Part shown: positions 8,974-17,520 of the stretch, one piece after another
Layout of the letters: every line of letters begins with the position of its first letter
Position numbering within the stretch: the stretch's first letter is position 1
Source: Bradyrhizobium sp. CCGE-LA001
GTDB taxonomy: Bacteria; Pseudomonadota; Alphaproteobacteria; Rhizobiales; Xanthobacteraceae
Length of the DNA: 64,000 bases
Direction: 5' to 3'
NCBI RefSeq assembly: GCF_000296215.2
Contig: NZ_CP013949.1
Coordinates: 6,999,501 to 7,063,500, forward strand
Notes under the pieces: model-generated
The model's database searches: none
What the model was told of the DNA's origin: nothing
Seen by the model: only the letters and a program-made list of their open reading frames with translations
Position numbers and translations under genes: made by a program

Positions 8974-10142
8974 GGCGGCAGCACCACGCAATCGTCGGGC
9001 GTGAACCAGGCGACGACGCTCTGGTTCACGCTGTAGGCGTCGACGTCGATGCGCGCGCTGTTGACGACCGAAGCTTGCACCATACCGCCGGCGTCGAGCT
9101 TCACCTTATAGGTGGTGGTGCCGCCGAGATAGCAGATGTCGGCGATCACGCCCTCCAGGCTGTTGATTGCCGTTGCACGACCGGCCTCGGACACCGGCGC
9201 GCGGCGCGACAGCTTCACCTTTTCCGGCCGGATCGCGACCGACAATGTCGTCTCGCCCACCGGCTCGCGCGGCTCCGTCGCCACCAGCGTGCCCGCTTCG
9301 CGCGTGGCGATCACCAGGCGATGGCCGTCACGCAGCTTGAACTCGCCCTCGAACAGATTGACGTCGCCGACGAACTCCGCGATCCAGCGCGACCGCGGCG
9401 CCTCATAGAGTTCGCGCGGAGCCGCGACCTGCGCCAGCTTGCCGGCCTTCATCACGCCGATCCGGCTCGCCATCGTCATCGCCTCCTCCTGGTCGTGGGT
9501 GACGATGATGAAGGTCATGCCAAGCCGGCGCTGCAGCTCCATCAGCTCTCCTTGCGTGCTCTCGCGCAGCTTCTTGTCAAGCGCTGCGAGCGGCTCGTCG
9601 AGCAGCAGCAGTTGCGGCCGCCGTGCCAGCGCCCTCGCCAGCGCCACGCGCTGGCGCTGGCCGCCGGAGAGCTGGTCGGGCTTGCGCTTCTCCAGGCCTT
9701 CGAGCTTCACCAGTGCCACCATTTCCGCAACGCGCGTGGCGATGTCGGCGCGCGCCATGCCGGCGCGCTTCAGGCCGAAGGCGATGTTGTCGCGCACCGA
9801 CAGATGCGGAAACAGCGCGTAGTTCTGGAACATCATGTTGATTGGCCGCTCATGCGGCAGCGCCTGCGCGATGTCCTTGCCGCCGAGCAGGATGCGCCCC
9901 TCGTCCGGCGCCTCGAAGCCGGCGAGCATGCGCAGCAGCGTGGTCTTGCCGCAGCCGCTGGGGCCAAGCAATGCGAAGAACTCGCCGGCCTTGATGTCGA
10001 GCGAGACGCCGTCCACGGCACGGAACGTGCCGAACGTCTTGGCAACGCCCTCGATGCGCAATAGCGGCTGCCCCGCTGCGGGATGTGCATCTCCGCCGGC
10101 TGCATTGGCCGCGATGTCTGGTCTGGGCAACTCGTCCGTCAT
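8970..10142 (-). CDS. potG: Polyamine ABC transporter ATPase PotG
   Basis: ATPase subunit of 390 residues. Visible in order are Walker A GPSGCGKTT, the Q-loop MMFQNYALFPH, the ABC signature LSGGQRQRVALARAL, Walker B LLLLDEPLAALD and the switch His in THDQEEAM. A C-terminal TOBE region follows (SVAIRPEKVKLSRR), as expected for the PotA/PotG/UgpC class. ATG 10142 is preferred to an upstream TTG because AGGGA precedes it. It is the first gene of the operon; a binding-protein gene would normally lie upstream but is missing. As this ATPase class is often promiscuous, it is a conceivable partner for the ATPase-less sugar importer at 3.5-6.7 kb. Confidence 0.93.
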   Translation of the reverse strand: MTDELPRPDIAANAAGGDAHPAAGQPLLRIEGVAKTFGTFRAVDGVSLDIKAGEFFALLGPSGCGKTTLLRMLAGFEAPDEGRILLGGKDIAQALPHERPINMMFQNYALFPHLSVRDNIAFGLKRAGMARADIATRVAEMVALVKLEGLEKRKPDQLSGGQRQRVALARALARRPQLLLLDEPLAALDKKLRESTQGELMELQRRLGMTFIIVTHDQEEAMTMASRIGVMKAGKLAQVAAPRELYEAPRSRWIAEFVGDVNLFEGEFKLRDGHRLVIATREAGTLVATEPREPVGETTLSVAIRPEKVKLSRRAPVSEAGRATAINSLEGVIADICYLGGTTTYKVKLDAGGMVQASVVNSARIDVDAYSVNQSVVAWFTPDDCVVLPP

Positions 10143-10264
10143 GGTCCCTGCCAACCCCGAATCCGCCGCACGCTAGCGGCCGATCGTCCCCAGCTCAACC
10201 GGCTCGGGGGCGGATCGTCCCAAATTGGTCTTCATGCTGGACGGCAAAGAGCGTATGATGCGGC

Positions 10265-10495
10265 ATGACCAAGTTGCTGGATCAAGCCGTGGAGATCGCG
10301 CGCAGTCTGCCGTCCGACGCGCAGGATGACATTGCCCGGATCGTGCTCCAGCTCGCCGGCGCAGAAGCAGCCTCTCCCGTCATCCTCTCGGACGATGAGA
10401 GATCGGCAATTGCCAGATCCAAGGAGGCCGCCGAACGAGGCGAATTCGCAACCGAGGCTCAGGTCCGCGCGACTTGGGCCAAACACCGCCTGTGA
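10265..10495 (+). CDS. Antitoxin of a ParE/RelE-type toxin-antitoxin module
   Basis: A 76-residue protein with a helical N-terminus (MTKLLDQAVEIARSLPSDAQ) and the C-terminal RSKEAAERGEFATEAQVRATW. This layout is shared by small antitoxins that pair with ParE-like toxins and carry their neutralising segment at the C-terminus. The toxin start GTG overlaps its stop codon. A TATGAT hexamer at 10254-10259, only about 5 bp before the ATG, suggests a leaderless or very short-leader transcript. It is divergent from potG across about 120 bp. Confidence 0.8.
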   Translation: MTKLLDQAVEIARSLPSDAQDDIARIVLQLAGAEAASPVILSDDERSAIARSKEAAERGEFATEAQVRATWAKHRL

Positions 10496-10794
10496 ATATT
10501 CGCTATACGCTTCCGGCGCTAGCGGACCTCGATTCCATTCTGACCTACATTGCGAAGACGTCTCCTCAGGGAGCCGCGCGCGTCCAAAAGCGCATTCAGG
10601 ATGTGATCAGCCTGTTAACAGCGCATCCGGAGATTGGTGTACGGACCGATGATTCGGACATCCGAAGGCTGACCACAACGCCCTACCCATTTCTCGTATT
10701 CTACGAAATCAGAGGCCGGGAGATCATCATCCACGCCATTCGTCATGGCGCTCGCGGTCCCGGCGGGATGCCGGGCAAGCGCGGCTCCGTCTAG
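10492..10794 (+). CDS. ParE/RelE-family toxin
   Basis: A 100-residue toxin starting with GTG 10492, which overlaps the antitoxin stop. It reads VNIRYTLPALADLDSILTYI, then HPEIGVRTDDSDIRRLTTTP and ends with the ParE-like core PFLVFYEIRGREIIIHAIRH followed by GAR. These are the hallmarks of the ParE branch of the RelE superfamily, which poisons DNA gyrase; RelE-type mRNA cleavage is the alternative. Its stop codon shares CTAG with the convergent stop of the GlpD-like gene, so the two 3' ends touch. Confidence 0.85.
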   Translation: MNIRYTLPALADLDSILTYIAKTSPQGAARVQKRIQDVISLLTAHPEIGVRTDDSDIRRLTTTPYPFLVFYEIRGREIIIHAIRHGARGPGGMPGKRGSV

Positions 10795-12251
10795 CTTGCT
10801 CCCGCCATGAACGCCCCTAGCGCGTCGCGATCCGCCGCGGGCATGGTCAGGCCGAGCTTGGAACGGCGCCACAGGACGTCGTCGGGAAAGCGCGCCCATT
10901 CATGGTCCATGAGATAGCGAACCTCGGCGCCGGTCAGTTCGGAACCGAAGGTCGGGCCGAGTTCTTCACGTGTCTTCACCTCGCCCAGCACTGCCGGCAA
11001 TCGCGAGCCATAGGCTGCGACCAGGCGCCGGGCCTGCGGCTCCGACAGAAAGCGCCAGCGGTCGCGTGCGAGGTCGACCTCCGTGTCGAAACGATCCCAG
11101 GCAAAATCGCCACCGGACAGCGCCGTGCCGGCGGTCCAGGGCGGCGACATCGGATAGAACGGCGTCAGATGCGTCACCGCCCGCTCCGCGCGCAGCCGTG
11201 AGGTGGTGACGTCACCGCCGAATATCGTGATCAGCGGCGCCTTGCGCCGGCGCGCGTGGAACAAGGTCGTGCCATCGCGTCCTCGCACAGACGCCAACGT
11301 CAGGTTGACGCCGGAGACAGTCCGGACCACGTCGGTCGGGGTGACGCGATCGCGGAAATAGCGGCTGGCGGCTTCGCAGAGATAGCCGACATCGGCTCCA
11401 CGCATGGCCACGATCGCGGGATCGCCGGTGAATTCGTGCGTGACCGTGCCGATCAGGGTGAAGTCGCGTTCGAGCGGCTGAGCAAAGATCAGCCGTCCGT
11501 CGTTGTTCTGGAAGACGTAGACGTTGTCGGACTCGAACAGGCTGGGCACGATGATCTGGCTCATCTGCGTTGCTGCCAGGGGCACTTGCTGATGCCGCAG
11601 CACGGTCTCCGCGACCATCGGCGTCCACGCCCCGGTGGCGTTGGCCAACGCCCGGCTCGTGATCGTGCGGCGGTGACCACGATCGACCACCGCAAGGCGC
11701 CAGATGTCGGTTCGATCGGCGCGGACACAGCGCGCACCGGTGCTGATCACGGCGCCACGTTCTGCGGCGTCGACCGCCGTGAGCACCACCAGGCGGGAAT
11801 CGTCGACGACGCAGTCCGAATATGCGAACGCCGTGCCGAACGGACGTTTCAGCGCGTTGCCGACCGGATGATGCGTGATGTCGAGGGTCGTCGCGTCAGG
11901 CAGGCCGCTCCGGCTGGAGAGGCGGTCATAAAGGAGCAGGCCGGCGCGCAGCAGCCATGGCGGACGTTCCTCGGCATGCGCGGGGATCACGAACTGCATC
12001 GGCCGGACCAGATGCGGCGCGATCTTGAGCCAGGTCCGGCGCTCAGCCAGCGCCCGGCGCACCCGCCAGAAGCCGCGCCGTTCCAGAACCGAGAGATCGC
12101 CATGGATCAGCCGCGGTGTCGCTGATGACGCCGCGCCGCCGAGATCGCCCTGTTCGAACAGGATGACCCGCAAGCCGCGGCCGGCCGCATCGCGCGCAAG
12201 GCTGACCCCGTTCAGCCCGCCGCCGATGATCGCAAGGTCGTAATCCGCCAT
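10791..12251 (-). CDS. GlpD-like FAD-dependent dehydrogenase with altered substrate-site residues
   Basis: A 486-residue flavoprotein homologous end to end to glycerol-3-phosphate dehydrogenase GlpD. The FAD-binding GGGLNGVSLARDAAGRG lies near the N-terminus, with FAYSDCVVDDSRLV in the middle and DHEWARFPDDVLWRRSKLGL near the C-terminus. Several residues that contact substrate in E. coli GlpD, as I recall the alignment, are changed. HGGLRYLE becomes HGDLSVLE (Ser54, Val55), SGVRP becomes SGVNL (Asn316), GGKLTTYR becomes GGDVTTSR (Asp347), and the SHIVVP His becomes Gln. The FAD fold is kept, so an enzyme acting on a different polyol or hydroxy acid is more likely than classic G3P oxidation. 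It stands alone, 36 bp after the PAS-GGDEF-EAL gene on the same strand. Confidence 0.8.
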   Translation of the reverse strand: MADYDLAIIGGGLNGVSLARDAAGRGLRVILFEQGDLGGAASSATPRLIHGDLSVLERRGFWRVRRALAERRTWLKIAPHLVRPMQFVIPAHAEERPPWLLRAGLLLYDRLSSRSGLPDATTLDITHHPVGNALKRPFGTAFAYSDCVVDDSRLVVLTAVDAAERGAVISTGARCVRADRTDIWRLAVVDRGHRRTITSRALANATGAWTPMVAETVLRHQQVPLAATQMSQIIVPSLFESDNVYVFQNNDGRLIFAQPLERDFTLIGTVTHEFTGDPAIVAMRGADVGYLCEAASRYFRDRVTPTDVVRTVSGVNLTLASVRGRDGTTLFHARRRKAPLITIFGGDVTTSRLRAERAVTHLTPFYPMSPPWTAGTALSGGDFAWDRFDTEVDLARDRWRFLSEPQARRLVAAYGSRLPAVLGEVKTREELGPTFGSELTGAEVRYLMDHEWARFPDDVLWRRSKLGLTMPAADRDALGAFMAGAS

Positions 12252-12287
12252 GAGGCCGTCGAGAAGGAGCGAAGAGCCCCGTCTTCA

Positions 12288-14975
12288 CTAGCCGGTCTTG
12301 AGCGCAAGCTCCATGACTTCGGTGCGGCCGACGAGGCCAGAATATTTTCCGATCGGCAAAGGCTTGCCGAGCAGGTAGCCCTGCACGCCGTCGCAGCCTT
12401 CCTTGGCCAGGAAGGCGAGCTGATCGAGGGTCTCTACGCCTTCCGCGATGATCGACATTTCGAGGCCGTGACCGAGATCGATCACCGCACGCACGATCGC
12501 CGCCGATTGCGGGTTGCGGCCGAGATTGATGATGAAGGCGCGGTCGATCTTGATCTTGTCGAATGGGAACGCCTGGAGATAGCTCAGCGAGGAATAGCCG
12601 CTGCCGAAATCGTCCATGGAGATGCGCACCCCGAGGGCCTTCAGCCGGCGCAGCAGCGCAAGGCCGCGGGCGAAATCCTCGATCAAGACGCCTTCGGTGA
12701 TCTCCAACTCGAGCCGGCCGGGGGCAAGGCCGGTCTCGATCAGGATCGAATGGACCAGCCCGACCACGTCGCCGTGCATGAACTGCGCCGGCGACAGGTT
12801 GACCGCGACCTGGAGCGGTTTCGGCCAGGACGCCGCCTCGCGGCAGGCCTCGCGCAGGATCCACTCGCCCATCTCGACGATCAGGCCGCTTTCCTCCGCG
12901 ATCGGAATGAACTCGGCCGGCGAAACTTGGCCGCGCACCGGATGCTGCCAGCGCGCCAATGCCTCGAAGCCGATGATCTCGCTCTCGGCGACGCTGTTGC
13001 CGGCGACGCCCTGCGGCTGGAAGGCGAGCGAGAGCTCGCCGTTCTTGATCGCCATCGAGAGGTCCTGATGCAGCACGCGGCGATCGCGGATCTGCTGGTC
13101 CATCTCCGGCTGATAGAGGCTGATCGTGCCGCGTGACTTCTGCTTGGCGCGGAACAGGGCCGCACCGGCATTGGCGAGCAGCGAGGCGCCATCAGCGCCG
13201 TTATGCGGGAAGATCGACATGCCTGTGGTGATACCTGCGCGGACCGGGCGGCCGTCGATCTGGAATTCGCGGGCGACGGCTTCGCCGATCTGCTGCGCCA
13301 GCGCCAGGCCCGCCTGCGGCTGCTTGCCGTCGATGATCAGGCCGAACTCGTCGCCCGACAGGCGCGCCACCACCCCGCCGCGTGCGGAGTCCAGGAGCCG
13401 GTGGGCCACCTCGATCAAGAGCTTGTCGCCGAGCGCATGGCCGAAGACGTCGTTGACCTCCTTGAGGCCGTCGAGATCGACGCAGAGGACGGCGAACTCC
13501 TCGCTGGTGCCTTCGCAGGCCTCGATCATCTGGGTCAGCGCCTGCAGGAAGGCGGCGCGGTTCGGCAGGTCGGTGAGGCCGTCGTGATAGGCCATGTGCG
13601 CCATGCGCGACTCGGTCTGCCGGCGATCGGTGACGTCCTCGTGGGTCTTGATCAGATATTGCGGTTCGCCGTCATCGTTCAGCACGGTGGCGCGGCGGGT
13701 CAGGAACAGGCGCAGGCCGTCCTTTGTCGAGATCGGATGCTCCTCGGAGATCATCCCGCGCTTCTTGATCGCGGCCTCGTCGCGCGCGATGATCAGCTTG
13801 GCTTCCTTCGGATTGAAGATATCGGCGGCGGTCAGGCCCGTGGTTTCCTCGCGCCTGCGGTTGAGGATCGACTCGGCGCTGCGGTTGGCGAGCAGATAGC
13901 GGCCGTCCTTGACCTGCTCCACGATCAACGCCACCGGGATGTTGTCGACCACGAGCTCGAGGAACCTCTTGGTGCTCTCCAGCTCCTGCGACAGCGAGCG
14001 GCGGTCCGTGATGTCCTCGAACACCAGCAGCAGGAATCCGGGCTTGTTGCCGTCATTGCGGACCGCGATCCGGATCGAGGCGACCATGCGCCGCTCTCCG
14101 CCCCGCTCGACCTCGAATTCATTGCGGAACTGGCCGTCCGGCGAATCGAGCGCCGCGCGGTCAGTCGCCTCGATGGTAGCCGCCGAGCCCGGCGCGAACA
14201 GCTCGCGCGCATTCTTGCCGACGACATGATCCCGCGAGAAGCCCCAGAACCGCTCATAGGCCGTATTCGCGAAGATATAGCGGCCGTCCTCGATGTTCTT
14301 GGCGGCGACACAGGCCGGCACGTTGTCCAGCACCGTCTCCAGGAATTGCTTGGTGGAGGCGAGCTGTTGCGACAGCCTGCGCTCTTCGCTGACGTCGAGA
14401 TGCGTCGCCACCGAGCCGCCGTTCGGGAGCACGAAGAACTTCACCAGGATGGCCCGTCCGTCCGGCATTTCGGTGATCAAGCCGTTGGTGCTTGACGCCT
14501 TCTGGTAGAACTCCTCGTCGGTAGCGGCATCCAGCACCCCCCGCCGGCGCCGCAGCTCGAGAAGGTCGTGGCCGGTCATGTTGGGCCGGATCTCCGACCG
14601 CGTCAGGCCATAGATCTCGAGGTAGCGGTCGTTGCAGAAGATGACGCGCCGCTGCGCATCCGTCATCACCACGCCCTGGTTGAGATTGTTCATGGCGGAG
14701 GAGACGAAGGCATTGCGCCGCAACTGCAAGCGCCGGGTCCGGCGCAGCGAAGAATGGATCCACAGTACGATCGCGGCGAGGAACGAGCAGAGAACGATGC
14801 CCGCAATCAAGGCTTCCCAGATTACGCTGGGATTGAGCCTGGCGAGATCAGCCGGAGCGGCGAAGGCGTCCGACAGCGCAAAGGCGCGCGCAGGCGCGAC
14901 CGCGCCGGCCAGGCACACGACGGCCTGCACAGCAATCGGAAGCGTGCTGCCCACGTGCCAGTTCTTCTCAGCCAT
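12288..14975 (-). CDS. Membrane-anchored PAS-GGDEF-EAL protein (probable c-di-GMP phosphodiesterase)
   Basis: An 895-residue signalling protein. Two hydrophobic segments lie near the N-terminus (residues about 13-35 and 53-74), followed by three PAS domains (about 85-455), a GGDEF domain and an EAL domain (about 635-885). The GGDEF motif is SGDEF and no RxxD inhibitory site precedes it, so it is probably not an active cyclase but may bind GTP. The EAL half keeps the catalytic elements: GFEALARW, VNLSPAQF, LEITEG, MDDFGSGYSSL and AEGVETLDQ. The best prediction is a phosphodiesterase regulated by PAS sensing. It is followed by the GlpD-like gene on the same strand. Confidence 0.92.
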   Translation of the reverse strand: MAEKNWHVGSTLPIAVQAVVCLAGAVAPARAFALSDAFAAPADLARLNPSVIWEALIAGIVLCSFLAAIVLWIHSSLRRTRRLQLRRNAFVSSAMNNLNQGVVMTDAQRRVIFCNDRYLEIYGLTRSEIRPNMTGHDLLELRRRRGVLDAATDEEFYQKASSTNGLITEMPDGRAILVKFFVLPNGGSVATHLDVSEERRLSQQLASTKQFLETVLDNVPACVAAKNIEDGRYIFANTAYERFWGFSRDHVVGKNARELFAPGSAATIEATDRAALDSPDGQFRNEFEVERGGERRMVASIRIAVRNDGNKPGFLLLVFEDITDRRSLSQELESTKRFLELVVDNIPVALIVEQVKDGRYLLANRSAESILNRRREETTGLTAADIFNPKEAKLIIARDEAAIKKRGMISEEHPISTKDGLRLFLTRRATVLNDDGEPQYLIKTHEDVTDRRQTESRMAHMAYHDGLTDLPNRAAFLQALTQMIEACEGTSEEFAVLCVDLDGLKEVNDVFGHALGDKLLIEVAHRLLDSARGGVVARLSGDEFGLIIDGKQPQAGLALAQQIGEAVAREFQIDGRPVRAGITTGMSIFPHNGADGASLLANAGAALFRAKQKSRGTISLYQPEMDQQIRDRRVLHQDLSMAIKNGELSLAFQPQGVAGNSVAESEIIGFEALARWQHPVRGQVSPAEFIPIAEESGLIVEMGEWILREACREAASWPKPLQVAVNLSPAQFMHGDVVGLVHSILIETGLAPGRLELEITEGVLIEDFARGLALLRRLKALGVRISMDDFGSGYSSLSYLQAFPFDKIKIDRAFIINLGRNPQSAAIVRAVIDLGHGLEMSIIAEGVETLDQLAFLAKEGCDGVQGYLLGKPLPIGKYSGLVGRTEVMELALKTG

Positions 14976-15177
14976 CAGCCACCCGCGATTTCAACGTCGG
15001 ATTGTCTGGCTTCACGGGTTTGGATCGGGTAAACGCCTGTACGTGCAACAGAAAAATGTGACGCGAAACACGGCAATTGCCCTGACATGATAAACGCCTC
15101 CTTAACGGAAAACGGCCGCACGCCCGCCTCTGCAGCCCTCCTGCCACCGGCTCCTCCAGCGGACCGCCTGCACAATC

Positions 15178-16281
15178 ATGGATAGGGTCGACTGCGTCGT
15201 CATCGGAGCCGGCGTGGTCGGGCTCGCGGTGGCTCGAAGGCTCGCGCAGGCCGGGCGCGAGGTCATCGTGCTCGAGGAAGCCGAGGCCATCGGCACCATC
15301 ACGTCATCACGCAACAGCGAGGTGATCCATGCCGGTATCTACTACCGCGCCGGGAGCTGGATGGCGCGCATGTGCGTGGACGGCAAGCACGCGCTCTATC
15401 GCTACTGCGCCGAACGCGGCATCCCGCACAAGAATTGCGGCAAGCTGATCGTCGCGACCAGTGCGAAGGAGACGGAAAAGCTGCAATCGATCAAGGCGCA
15501 TGCTGAAGCCAACGGCGTGCTCGACATGGAGCTGCTTTCGGGCGAGGCCGCACGCGCGCTGGAGCCGGCGCTCGCCTGCGACGCCGCACTGCTGTCGCCC
15601 TCGACCGGCATCATCGACAGCCACGCCTACATGCTCTCGCTGCGCGGCGAAGCCGAGGACGCGGGCGCGGCCTTCGCGTTCCACACGCCCCTGGTCCGCG
15701 CCAAGGCAGCCGCCGGCGTGATCGAGATCGAAGCCGGCGGCGAAGCGCCGATGACCCTGCAATGCAGCCTCCTCGTCAACGCCGCAGGGCTGTCGGCGAC
15801 GATGGTGGCGCGCAACATCGAGGGCATGCCGCTGGACCGCATTCCGCCGGCCTATCTCGCCAAGGGAAACTATTTCAGTTGCAATGCCAGGGCGCCGTTC
15901 TCGCGCCTGATCTACCCGGTGCCCGAGCCCGGCGGGCTGGGTGTGCACCTGACGCTGGACATGGCGGGGCAGGCCCGCTTCGGGCCCGACGTCGAGTGGA
16001 TCGAGACGATCAACTACGAGGTCGACCCGTCACGTGCCGAGCGCTTCTACCCTGCGATCCGCAGATATTGGCCGACGCTGCCCGACGGCGCGTTGATGCC
16101 GAGCTATTCGGGCATCCGTCCGAAGATCGTGCCCCCGGCGGTGGCCACGCAGGATTTTCTGATGCAGGGCCCGCGCGATCACGGCGTCACAGGTCTGATC
16201 AACCTGTTCGGCATCGAATCGCCGGGGCTGACGTCGTCGCTCGCGATCGCGGATCACGTTGCCGAGCTCGCAGACATCTAA
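15178..16281 (+). CDS. FAD-dependent oxidoreductase, L-2-hydroxyglutarate dehydrogenase-like
   Basis: A 367-residue enzyme with an N-terminal Rossmann motif CVVIGAGVVGLAVARRLA, an acidic end to the second strand (VIVLEEAEAIG) and the segment SSRNSEVIHAGIYY, which is characteristic of L-2-hydroxyglutarate dehydrogenase/LhgO-like members of the DAO superfamily. The C-terminus has SGIRPKIV and NLFGIESPGLTSSLAIADHV, the second FAD-contact region. It probably oxidises an L-2-hydroxyacid and passes electrons to the quinone pool or oxygen; the substrate is inferred from the family. It is monocistronic and divergent from the PAS-GGDEF-EAL gene across 202 bp. Confidence 0.85.
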   Translation: MDRVDCVVIGAGVVGLAVARRLAQAGREVIVLEEAEAIGTITSSRNSEVIHAGIYYRAGSWMARMCVDGKHALYRYCAERGIPHKNCGKLIVATSAKETEKLQSIKAHAEANGVLDMELLSGEAARALEPALACDAALLSPSTGIIDSHAYMLSLRGEAEDAGAAFAFHTPLVRAKAAAGVIEIEAGGEAPMTLQCSLLVNAAGLSATMVARNIEGMPLDRIPPAYLAKGNYFSCNARAPFSRLIYPVPEPGGLGVHLTLDMAGQARFGPDVEWIETINYEVDPSRAERFYPAIRRYWPTLPDGALMPSYSGIRPKIVPPAVATQDFLMQGPRDHGVTGLINLFGIESPGLTSSLAIADHVAELADI

Positions 16282-16406
16282 GCGCCGTGCGAATAAGCGT
16301 CGTGCAAACATCTTTGCACGGCGCGTGCGTCCTCGCAGCAGGGATGAGCGCAAAGGCGTCATCCCTGCGGGAAGGGTTAGATCAACTCTACATTGTTACG
16401 GGGGTA

Positions 16407-16589
16407 CTAGTGGAGCGTGTCGCCAGATTGCTTCAGACGCTCGATCTGGTCCTTGACCATCAACTTCCGGCGCTTCAACTCAACAATTTGCAGGTCGTCT
16501 GTTGAAAGGTGCACGAGAGCTTCGTGCAATTCGTTTTCGAGAAGTTTGTGCTTCCGCTCCAATTCAACAAGATGTGCCTGAATTGTCAT
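16407..16589 (-). CDS. DUF465 (YdcH-like) small coiled-coil protein
   Basis: A 60-residue, almost wholly helical protein: MTIQAHLVELERKHKLLENE, then HEALVHLSTDDLQIVELKRR, ending KDQIERLKQSGDTLH. The KRRKLMVKDQIERL segment is the DUF465 signature. The start is well supported by GGAGG upstream on the minus strand. Such proteins are cytoplasmic and of unknown function. A second DUF465 gene lies divergently at 16919, and the 329 bp between them should hold both promoters. Confidence 0.88.
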   Translation of the reverse strand: MTIQAHLVELERKHKLLENELHEALVHLSTDDLQIVELKRRKLMVKDQIERLKQSGDTLH

Positions 16590-16918
16590 TCGAAACCTCC
16601 TCGGTAGGGTTGAACCTCAGGATTCGATCCGGACGAGCAAGTCTACATCACCGATTCGTTCTGTCGACGGATATCCGTCGTCGCTCCGTCATTTTTGAAA
16701 ATTCATATGTAACGAAGCGTGAGTACGGGAACCGCGCGGGAAAAATCCATGATATCAATGCGCTTGCGCCGCCCCTCGGCGATCCGCAGAAATATGTTGC
16801 GGGAGATCGTCGAGCGGCGGCCCGAGATCGCTTGCGATCACGCCGCGCAAGGACGATAATTTCCACAGGGCATCCACAGCCCAGATCTCACGCCTATCGG
16901 TTTTCGGCCACCGCAGAC
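16590..16918. other. Gene-free divergent promoter region between two DUF465 genes
   Basis: No coding sequence with family support is seen in these 329 bases. The segment around 16680-16760 is more AT-rich than its surroundings (ATTTTTGAAAATTCATATG), as expected of promoters. No clear terminator, operator or RNA gene was recognised. Confidence 0.5.
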
Positions 16919-17125
16919 ATGACCAATGAAGACGAGCGTGAGCTCGAAGCCGAGCTCACCCGGTTGCAGCAGGAACACCGAGATCTCGATGCGGCGATCG
17001 ATGCATTGCATCAATCGCCCGCCCCCGACCTGTTGCGGCTACAGCGGTTGAAGAAACGCAAGCTGTTGCTGCGCGATCGCATCGCGTTCATCGAAGACCA
17101 GATCACACCCGACATCATTGCCTGA
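16919..17125 (+). CDS. DUF465 small coiled-coil protein, second copy
   Basis: A 68-residue helical protein starting at ATG 16919: MTNEDERELEAELTRLQQEH, then a short proline-containing bend (SPAPD) and LKKRKLLLRDRIAFIEDQIT. The KKRKLLLRDRI stretch parallels KRRKLMVKDQI in the neighbouring divergent protein, so the two are diverged paralogues of DUF465. The reading frame is open upstream, but the translation there has no family character. Function unknown; a helical hairpin is expected. Confidence 0.82.
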   Translation: MTNEDERELEAELTRLQQEHRDLDAAIDALHQSPAPDLLRLQRLKKRKLLLRDRIAFIEDQITPDIIA

Positions 17126-17289
17126 GCGTGTTGAGCCGATCTCGCGGCCGCTCGCCGCATCTGAATCCGCTTGACTCGAAAAGAACAAAATAGGAACATT
17201 CGACACCCCAGCGCCGCGGAAAACGCCGGCGGACGAGGCCAAGGGACCACGCCAAAGAACACGCCAGACAAGGCAGAAGGACCACGCAG

Positions 17290-17496
17290 ATGCCGGCAAC
17301 CGCCCTTCTCGACAACAGCCATTATGAACAAGCCTGCGATCAGGCGATCGCGATGTGCGACGGCAATCTGCGCAGCACCATCAAGGCGCTGATCATGGCC
17401 AACGAATATCTCGAGACGGAGCTGGAAGAATTGCAGGCGGCGATTGCCGCCGGCTGCATTCCCGAGACCTCGCGGAGCAAGAGCAGCGCCGCCTGA
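17290..17496 (+). CDS. Small conserved hypothetical protein (68 aa)
   Basis: A small acidic, helical protein: MPATALLDNSHYEQACDQAI, then CDGNLRSTIKALIMANEYLE and TELEELQAAIAAGC. An AGAAGGA site precedes the ATG at a good distance, which supports translation. I do not recognise a named domain. It follows the second DUF465 gene and precedes another small protein on the same strand, so these three may share a transcript. Two Cys residues in the first half and one near the C-terminus are visible. Confidence 0.7.
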   Translation: MPATALLDNSHYEQACDQAIAMCDGNLRSTIKALIMANEYLETELEELQAAIAAGCIPETSRSKSSAA

Positions 17497-17520
17497 GCTT
17501 CACCATTGGAGCGCAACGCC

